From assembly GCA_003154055.1 (NCBI GenBank), contig PMCH01000307.1:3946-14305 (forward strand): a stretch of 10,360 bases of DNA, read 5' to 3'. Source of the stretch: Acidobacteriaceae bacterium (GTDB taxonomy: Bacteria > Acidobacteriota > Terriglobia > Terriglobales > Acidobacteriaceae). The notes beneath the pieces were generated by a model. It was not told where the DNA came from, ran no database searches, and saw nothing but the letters and a program-made list of their open reading frames with translations. Below, one piece after another: positions 6,009 to 10,360 of this stretch; position 1 is the stretch's first letter; every line of letters starts with the position of its first letter. Made by a program: the position numbers and the translations under genes.

Positions 6009-7492
6009 GCTCGGTCCTTTTCCAGCGCCCATAACTCCAGATCCACGCTGGCGCGCCGGCGTGGAGTCAGCTTGATCGCAACCCCTCCGTTGCGCGCGGA
6101 AACCGAAGTTCGCGCCACCGACTGGCTCCGGCCCAGATTCAAGGCGCGCGCCAGTCGCAGTAGCAGGGAAGCCTTCTGCACATTCGGTTGTTCCGCAGGC
6201 AACAGGGCGTCCATGGGGCCATCGCCCGCGGTGGGCCGGGATTTCCCGAGGTAGCGGGCAATGCCCGCAATGACCCGGCGCTGCTGCGGTGTATAGCCGA
6301 GAAGCTCGGAGTTGGAAATGATGTAGTAGGTATGCCGATGCCGTCCGGTGCGGTTCACGTAGTCGCCCACCTCATAGAGCATGGCTGCCGCCGACAGCCA
6401 CTCCAAATACTCCGGCGGCAACTGGTGGACCCGTTTCAACGCGGAAAAGAGCTGCTGCGCCGAATCGCGGACCTGTAACGCGTGCGGCAAGTCGACACGG
6501 TAATGTTCTACGGCGCGCTTGATGGATTCCCATCGCTCCGATTCAATCTGGCGGCCGGACCGCGTGCTGCGGTCATACTCGGCGGCCATCTGGGCCAGAA
6601 TGCCGTCCCGCAGTCCTAAAGGCGAGTAACGAAACGCGCGCAGGTGGCAACGCTCCAGTAACTCCGCATAGACGATCGCGCCGGCGGGAAATATCTCGGC
6701 GCGCCGCGGACCGATTCCCGGGACCTTGCGCCGCTGATCCAGCGGCATCCGGGTAATCTGCTTCACGATCCGCCGCATCATGTCGCGAGTCACCGGGGCG
6801 GTCGGACGCTGCTTTCTTAGCCCCGCCAGATGGCTCGAAACCCCGCCGAGCGCGGCGGCCGTGCCGGAGGTGGCGATTACACGCGAGACGCGCGCCGACC
6901 GGATCCGGTCCTGGATGCGCGCCATCTCTCGTGCCACGAACCCCCGCAGGCGCTCCAGTTCGGCTTTGCGGGGTGGGTCATGCCTTAGGAACTCACTGGT
7001 CAACCGAACCGCGCCCAAGGGAAGACTGACGGTGTCGCGGATCTGCCCTTTTCGGGACAGAGTGAGTTCGCAACTGCCACCTCCCAGATCCACCAGCAAG
7101 ATTGGATGGGCGCCCAAGCGGCCAGTGGAAACTATGCCGAGGTGAATCAGGCGCGCCTCTTCCAGTCCGGAGATGATCTCCACGTTCCAGCCGGTGGCGG
7201 AACGCACCCATTCCAGAAACGCGCGCGAATTGCGGGCATCCCGCAGGGCGGCAGTCGCGACTACCCGCACCGAATCCGTTCCCCATTCCTGCGCCGCGCG
7301 ATGGAAACGGCGGAGTACCCGCACGGTTTCCGACATCGCCTCGGGCGAGAGCAGGCCTCCGCCGAACACGCCTTCCCCGAGGCGGGTCACTTCGCGGTCC
7401 TCGTGAACTTCTTTCAACCGGCGGCCTTGCAACCGGGCGATCTTCAAACGCACCGAGTTCGAGCCGATATCAACGGCGGCAAAAGCAGGCAT
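5960..7492 (-). CDS. ppx: Ppx/GppA family exopolyphosphatase / pppGpp phosphohydrolase with degenerate HD domain
   Basis: Releases phosphate from polyphosphate ends or the 5' phosphate of pppGpp; the family does both and sequence does not decide. Ppx is favoured by the neighbouring ppk1. The 510-residue protein has an ASKHA-fold N-terminal half: AAVDIGSNSVRL (5-16), VVATAALRDARN (77-88), ISGLEEARL (107-115, with the expected catalytic Glu at 111 or 112), LLVDLGGGSCEL (132-143) and VIATSGTAAAL (205-215). The C-terminal half (about 315-510) is HD-type and resembles E. coli PPX (GRHRHTYYIISNSELLGY against GLHRHSAYILQNSDLPGF). However, the HD doublet reads Tyr373-Glu374 in AAMLYEVG, where E. coli has His-Glu. 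The ATG complement is at 7490-7492, without a clear Shine-Dalgarno site. It is transcribed towards ppk1-sixA and away from pstC. Confidence 0.92.
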   Translation of the reverse strand: MPAFAAVDIGSNSVRLKIARLQGRRLKEVHEDREVTRLGEGVFGGGLLSPEAMSETVRVLRRFHRAAQEWGTDSVRVVATAALRDARNSRAFLEWVRSATGWNVEIISGLEEARLIHLGIVSTGRLGAHPILLVDLGGGSCELTLSRKGQIRDTVSLPLGAVRLTSEFLRHDPPRKAELERLRGFVAREMARIQDRIRSARVSRVIATSGTAAALGGVSSHLAGLRKQRPTAPVTRDMMRRIVKQITRMPLDQRRKVPGIGPRRAEIFPAGAIVYAELLERCHLRAFRYSPLGLRDGILAQMAAEYDRSTRSGRQIESERWESIKRAVEHYRVDLPHALQVRDSAQQLFSALKRVHQLPPEYLEWLSAAAMLYEVGDYVNRTGRHRHTYYIISNSELLGYTPQQRRVIAGIARYLGKSRPTAGDGPMDALLPAEQPNVQKASLLLRLARALNLGRSQSVARTSVSARNGGVAIKLTPRRRASVDLELWALEKDRAYFREVFGRELSIAAA

Positions 7493-7555
7493 AAATGGGT
7501 GACCATCACTCTTCTCACATCCGGCGTGTCGCGTGCAACCGGAAAGAGCACCCCG

Positions 7556-7561
7556 ATTCTA
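7556..7561 (-). promoter_or_regulatory. Possible -10 element for ppx
   Basis: On the minus strand TAGAAT (complement of 7556-7561) differs from the -10 consensus at one base and would give a leader of about 55 bases before the ppx ATG at 7492. No convincing -35 box is seen at the right distance, so this is a weak call. Confidence 0.25.
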
Positions 7562-7619
7562 TGTTTACAGCGCCGGGAAGCCCGGGATAACGGTCTGAAG
7601 AGCAACCAGATGGCCGGAC

Positions 7620-7637
7620 TTTTAATCCATTTGTAAC
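7620..7637 (+). promoter_or_regulatory. Pho-box-like sequence upstream of pstC
   Basis: TTTTAATCCATTTGTAAC consists of two 7-base half sites (TTTTAAT and TTGTAAC) separated by 4 bases, the 11-base period of PhoB sites. Against the E. coli-type consensus CTGTCATAAATCTGTCAC it matches 11 of 18 positions by my count. It ends 10 bases before the extended -10 at 7645-7653 (hexamer at 7648), the spacing used by PhoB-activated promoters, where the box stands in for a -35. Binding by a PhoB-like regulator is inference, as the consensus in this lineage is unknown to me. Confidence 0.4.
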
Positions 7638-7644
7638 AACCGTT

Positions 7645-7653
7645 TGCTAGCCT
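7645..7653 (+). promoter_or_regulatory. Extended -10 element of the pstCAB-phoU operon
   Basis: TGCTAGCCT gives TGn followed by TAGCCT, which keeps the T, A and final T of the -10 hexamer. A start near 7660 would fall almost on the ATG at 7662, giving a leaderless or nearly leaderless message. No Shine-Dalgarno site lies between. The arrangement resembles the promoter at 2899-2907. Confidence 0.35.
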
Positions 7654-7661
7654 CTTGTACG

Positions 7662-8696
7662 ATGTCCAACCAAGCCCTGCCCCGGCCGCGTTTTACCCCT
7701 CCGGAACCGGAGCGGGCGACGAGGGCCAGTTTGAAAGCCGAAACCAGCACCACTCCGCTGCTGCAAGGCCGCGTCAGTGAAGTTCCGGACGCGTTGTTCG
7801 GTTGGGCCATGCGCCTTTGCGGCCTGGCCGTCGTAGCCCTGCTCGGCTTGATTGTGTACGAACTGGTAATTGGCTCGCAGCTGTCCTGGCACGCTTTTGG
7901 ATGGAAATTCTTCGGGCAAACCGAGTGGAATCCCGTGGAGGATCAATTCGGCGCGTTGCCCTTTATCTACGGCACGCTGGTTTCTTCGCTGCTTTCTCTG
8001 GTAATTGCCGTGCCGCTCGCGGTGGGAGTGGCGGTGTTTACCACCGAGATGTGCCCAGTCTGGCTGCGGGGAGCGCTGTCGTTTACCACCGAATTACTGG
8101 CGGCCATCCCCAGCGTGATCTATGGCCTCTGGGCCATTTTCATACTCGTTCCGCTGATCCGGAACTACGCCGAGCCCTTCCTGGCCAAGACGCTGGGCTG
8201 GACGGGCCTGTTCACAGGACCACCCTACGGCATCGGCATGCTGGCGGCAGGCGTGATCCTGGCCATCATGATTATTCCCATCATCTCCTCGATCACGCGC
8301 GAAGTGCTCACCGTGGTGCCCCAGCATCAGCGTGAAGCAGTTCTGGCGCTGGGGGCAACGCGCTGGGAGATGATCCGCGTGGGAGTCCTGCGCAATGCGC
8401 GGGCCGGCATCGTAGGCGCGATCATCCTGGGCCTGGGCCGGGCGCTGGGCGAGACCATGGCGGTCACCATGGTGATCGGGAACCGCGCTGAAATTGCCAA
8501 GTCGCTGTTTGCTCCCGGTTACACCATGGCCAGCGTTCTGGCCAACGAATTCAGCGAGGCCACCGGCGACCTATATCTTTCCGCCCTCGTGGAGATTGGC
8601 TTGGCGTTGTTCCTGGTCACCATTGTCGTCAACGGACTGGCGCGCGTGATGGTGTGGAGTGTGACTCGCGGCCAGCCGGCAAGGAACATTGCTTAA
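7662..8696 (+). CDS. pstC: Phosphate ABC transporter permease PstC
   Basis: One of two inner-membrane channel subunits that import phosphate delivered by PstS. It has 344 residues. A polar, Pro/Thr-rich cytoplasmic tail (1-42) is followed by a first membrane helix at about 47-70. The periplasmic stretch with SWHAFGWKFFGQTEWNPVEDQFGALPFIYGTL (75-106) is characteristic of PstC. Further helices lie near 107-126, 141-165, 190-212, 247-270 and 305-328. The cytoplasmic coupling loop REAVLALGATRWEMIRV (224-240), followed by RALGETMA (260-267), is the EAA-type site that docks onto PstB. The ATG at 7662 is preferred over TTG at 7644, which would overlap the -10 element. Neither has a Shine-Dalgarno site. 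The stop codon overlaps the proposed pstA start by 8 bases. Confidence 0.96.
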   Translation: MSNQALPRPRFTPPEPERATRASLKAETSTTPLLQGRVSEVPDALFGWAMRLCGLAVVALLGLIVYELVIGSQLSWHAFGWKFFGQTEWNPVEDQFGALPFIYGTLVSSLLSLVIAVPLAVGVAVFTTEMCPVWLRGALSFTTELLAAIPSVIYGLWAIFILVPLIRNYAEPFLAKTLGWTGLFTGPPYGIGMLAAGVILAIMIIPIISSITREVLTVVPQHQREAVLALGATRWEMIRVGVLRNARAGIVGAIILGLGRALGETMAVTMVIGNRAEIAKSLFAPGYTMASVLANEFSEATGDLYLSALVEIGLALFLVTIVVNGLARVMVWSVTRGQPARNIA

Positions 8697-9573
8697 TACT
8701 TCATCCAATTCGTCATCGATCGTCATCCCGCCCATCAGCTTGCGGCGGCGACTGATGGATCGGTGGATGACGGGCGTAGCGGTGTTTACCGTCATCCTGG
8801 TGTTGCTGCCCCTGGGGGCAATCTTCGCCTATCTGATTTACAAGGGTATCGGTTCCATCAATCTTGCCTTCCTGACTCAAACCCCCAAGCCGGTGGGCGA
8901 GCCGGGCGGCGGCATGGCGAACGCGATCATCGGCTCGATGACGATCCTCACCATTGCCAGCCTGCTGGGTGTCCCGATGGGGATCGGCGCGGGCGTTTAC
9001 CTCTCTGAGTTCGGCCGGAATCGCTACGGCGACATCGTGCGTTTTGTTTCCGACGTGCTGAATGGCGTGCCGTCGATTGTCATCGGGATTGTGGCTTATG
9101 CACTGGTGGTGCTGCGGCAGAAGCACTTCTCGGCGCTGGCGGGCGGCGTGGCGCTGGCCATCATGATGATTCCAACCATCGCGCGTACCACGGAACAAAT
9201 GCTTCTGCTGGTGCCGCAGGCCATTCGCGAGGCCGCCTTTGGGCTGGGAGTTTCGCGCTGGCGTACTACGCTGTCCATCACCCTGAGGGCGGCCACTTCC
9301 GGGATCATCACCGGGGTGATGCTGGCGTTTGCCCGCGTCGCGGGAGAGACCGCGCCCCTGCTCTTTACGGCCTTTGGCAACCAGTTCTGGAACCTGGACC
9401 TCAATCAGCCAACGGCGGCACTGCCGTTGCAGATTTTCACCTACGCCATCTCACCCTTTGACGAGTGGCACCGGCAGGCCTGGGCGGGCGCGCTGGTCCT
9501 GATTGTCTTGATTGTGGGTGCGGTTGCAGCGGTTCGCGTCGCGGTACGGCGCGGAACTTTCGCGGGAGCTTAG
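8689..9573 (+). CDS. pstA: Phosphate ABC transporter permease PstA
   Basis: Second channel subunit of the Pst importer, pairing with PstC in the inner membrane. It has 294 residues from the TTG at 8689. The first helix is at about 28-50, then the PstA-typical segment NLAFLTQTPKPVGEPGGGMANAIIGSM (58-84). Helices follow near 85-103, 125-143, 149-165, 203-217 and 265-285. REAAFGLGVSRWRTTLSI (180-197) and ARVAGETAPLL (215-225) form the EAA coupling loop. The start is uncertain. TTG 8689 overlaps the pstC stop codon and has AAGGA at 8681-8685, only 3 bases away. The first in-frame ATG is at 8755 (residue 23) and would still keep all membrane helices. I chose TTG because it avoids an untranslated gap and suits translational coupling. 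The gap to pstB is 7 bases. Confidence 0.94.
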   Translation: MLNTSSNSSSIVIPPISLRRRLMDRWMTGVAVFTVILVLLPLGAIFAYLIYKGIGSINLAFLTQTPKPVGEPGGGMANAIIGSMTILTIASLLGVPMGIGAGVYLSEFGRNRYGDIVRFVSDVLNGVPSIVIGIVAYALVVLRQKHFSALAGGVALAIMMIPTIARTTEQMLLLVPQAIREAAFGLGVSRWRTTLSITLRAATSGIITGVMLAFARVAGETAPLLFTAFGNQFWNLDLNQPTAALPLQIFTYAISPFDEWHRQAWAGALVLIVLIVGAVAAVRVAVRRGTFAGA

Positions 9574-9580
9574 CGATTTT

Positions 9581-10339
9581 ATGGGTGTCGGAGTCAAAGT
9601 CGAGCGCCTGAATGCCTTCTACGGCAAGACCCAGGCATTGTTCGATATCAACCTGGTTGTTCAGGCGAACCATGCCACTGCACTGATCGGTCCCTCAGGT
9701 TGCGGGAAGTCAACTTTTATCCGCTGCCTGAACCGTATGCATGAAACCATTCCTGACGCGAGGGTCGAAGGCACCGTGCATATCGGTGACTTAAGCGTCT
9801 ACAACGGGACCTCGGCTACCCAGTTGCGCCGGCGCGTCGGCATGGTGTTTCAAAAACCAAATCCGTTTCCGACCATGTCCATTTTTGACAATGTGGCGGC
9901 CGGGCTCAAGTTGAATGGTTTCACGAACCGCAAACAACTGAATGAGATCGTCGAGAAATCGCTGCGCAACTCCGCCCTGTGGGACGAAGTGAAAGACCTG
10001 CTCCACAAGAAGTCCGGGGCCAGCCTCTCGGGCGGTCAGCAACAGCGCCTTTGCATCGCGCGCGCGCTGGCGGTTCAGCCGGAAGTCCTGCTGATGGACG
10101 AGCCCTGCTCGGCGCTGGACCCGATCTCCACGGGCAAGATCGAGGAGCTGATTTTCCAGCTGAAAGAGCAGTACACCATCGTAATCGTGACGCATAATAT
10201 GCAGCAGGCCGCTCGCGTGGCTGAATTTACCGGCTTCTTTTTGCTGGGCAAGATGATCGAGTTCGACAAAACCGAGAAGGTGTTTACCAATCCGTCGGAT
10301 AAGCGGACGGAAGACTACGTGACAGGCAGGTTCGGATAA
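9581..10339 (+). CDS. pstB: Phosphate ABC transporter ATP-binding protein PstB
   Basis: Cytoplasmic ATPase that drives the PstC/PstA channel. The 252-residue protein is the usual length for PstB (about 250-260). Motifs in order: Walker A GPSGCGKST (37-45), Q-loop VFQKPNPFP with Gln91, a family-typical helical segment with NEIVEKSLRNSALWDEVKD, ABC signature LSGGQQQR (149-156), Walker B VLLMDEP (169-175) with Glu174 as catalytic base, D-loop SALDP, and H-loop His205 in VTHNMQQAARVA. The C-terminus FTNPSDKRTEDYVTGRFG is the standard PstB ending. All catalytic residues are intact. The ATG at 9581 is 7 bases after the pstA stop, with GGGAG at 9564-9568 as a somewhat distant ribosome site. An upstream in-frame TTG (9512) would run through the pstA coding region and is not needed. 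Its stop codon overlaps the phoU start by one base. Confidence 0.97.
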   Translation: MGVGVKVERLNAFYGKTQALFDINLVVQANHATALIGPSGCGKSTFIRCLNRMHETIPDARVEGTVHIGDLSVYNGTSATQLRRRVGMVFQKPNPFPTMSIFDNVAAGLKLNGFTNRKQLNEIVEKSLRNSALWDEVKDLLHKKSGASLSGGQQQRLCIARALAVQPEVLLMDEPCSALDPISTGKIEELIFQLKEQYTIVIVTHNMQQAARVAEFTGFFLLGKMIEFDKTEKVFTNPSDKRTEDYVTGRFG

Positions 10340-10360
10340 TGGCGCGTACCCGTTTTCAGC
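10339..10360 (+). CDS. phoU: Start of PhoU (3' end missing)
   Basis: The ATG at 10339-10341 shares one base with the pstB stop codon (TAATG). The seven visible codons read MARTRFQ, which agrees with PhoU N-termini of the form M-x-R-x-x-F-Q. PhoU normally follows pstB and damps both Pst transport and the PhoR/PhoB response when phosphate is plentiful. The call rests mainly on position, since almost all of the gene is beyond the window. Confidence 0.75.

Noticed and set aside
7573..7585. CCGGG-AAG-CCCGG hairpin in the ppx-pstC gap as a terminator
   Set aside because: The stem is only 5 bp, there is no T-run on either strand, and both flanking genes point away from it.
7106..7636. 176-codon plus-strand frame opposite the 5' end of ppx and running into the intergenic region
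   Set aside because: Most of it is antisense to conserved Ppx motifs, it has no family resemblance, and it would run through the proposed pstC promoter.
9512..9580. Upstream TTG start adding 23 residues to PstB
   Set aside because: It lies inside pstA coding sequence, while the ATG at 9581 gives the normal PstB N-terminus and spacing.

Overview
The window is a phosphate-acquisition and polyphosphate island from a GC-rich Gram-negative bacterium. The porin with its C-terminal aromatic residue requires an outer membrane. The combined character of the proteins (a Gln-rich coiled-coil putative porin, a PPK1 with an extra C-terminal tail, a full PstSCAB-PhoU set) fits Acidobacteriota best. That assignment is recognition-based inference; no rRNA or other phylogenetic marker is present.

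Layout, left to right: (1) the 3' part of pstS (1-786, +), the periplasmic phosphate-binding protein. (2) A 259-base gap to the next gene holding an unusual set of mutually compatible and mutually exclusive inverted repeats (818-967). (3) A putative outer-membrane porin (1046-2836, +), closed by a textbook intrinsic terminator (2867-2894). (4) A short + strand operon starting at an extended -10 promoter right behind that terminator: an unrecognised 126-residue membrane-anchored protein (2920-3300), polyphosphate kinase ppk1 (3311-5470) and a SixA-type phosphohistidine phosphatase (5478-6008). (5) A convergent Ppx/GppA phosphatase (7492-5960, -), whose 3' end overlaps the sixA 3' end by 49 bases. 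(6) A 169-base divergent intergenic region with a Pho-box-like sequence and an extended -10 element. (7) The tightly packed operon pstC (7662-8696), pstA (8689-9573), pstB (9581-10339) and the first codons of phoU (10339 onward, cut by the window end).

Together the genes cover phosphate crossing the outer membrane (porin, inferred), periplasmic capture (PstS), ATP-driven import (PstC/PstA/PstB), feedback control (PhoU), storage as polyphosphate (PPK1) and its breakdown (Ppx). The pst genes are split: pstS lies about 6.9 kb before pstC, with the porin and polyphosphate genes between. Nothing in the window looks like a mobile element, CRISPR array, tRNA or rRNA. The least explained parts are the structured gap before the porin, the small anchored protein in front of ppk1, and the pairing of a phosphohistidine phosphatase with an enzyme that works through a phosphohistidine.
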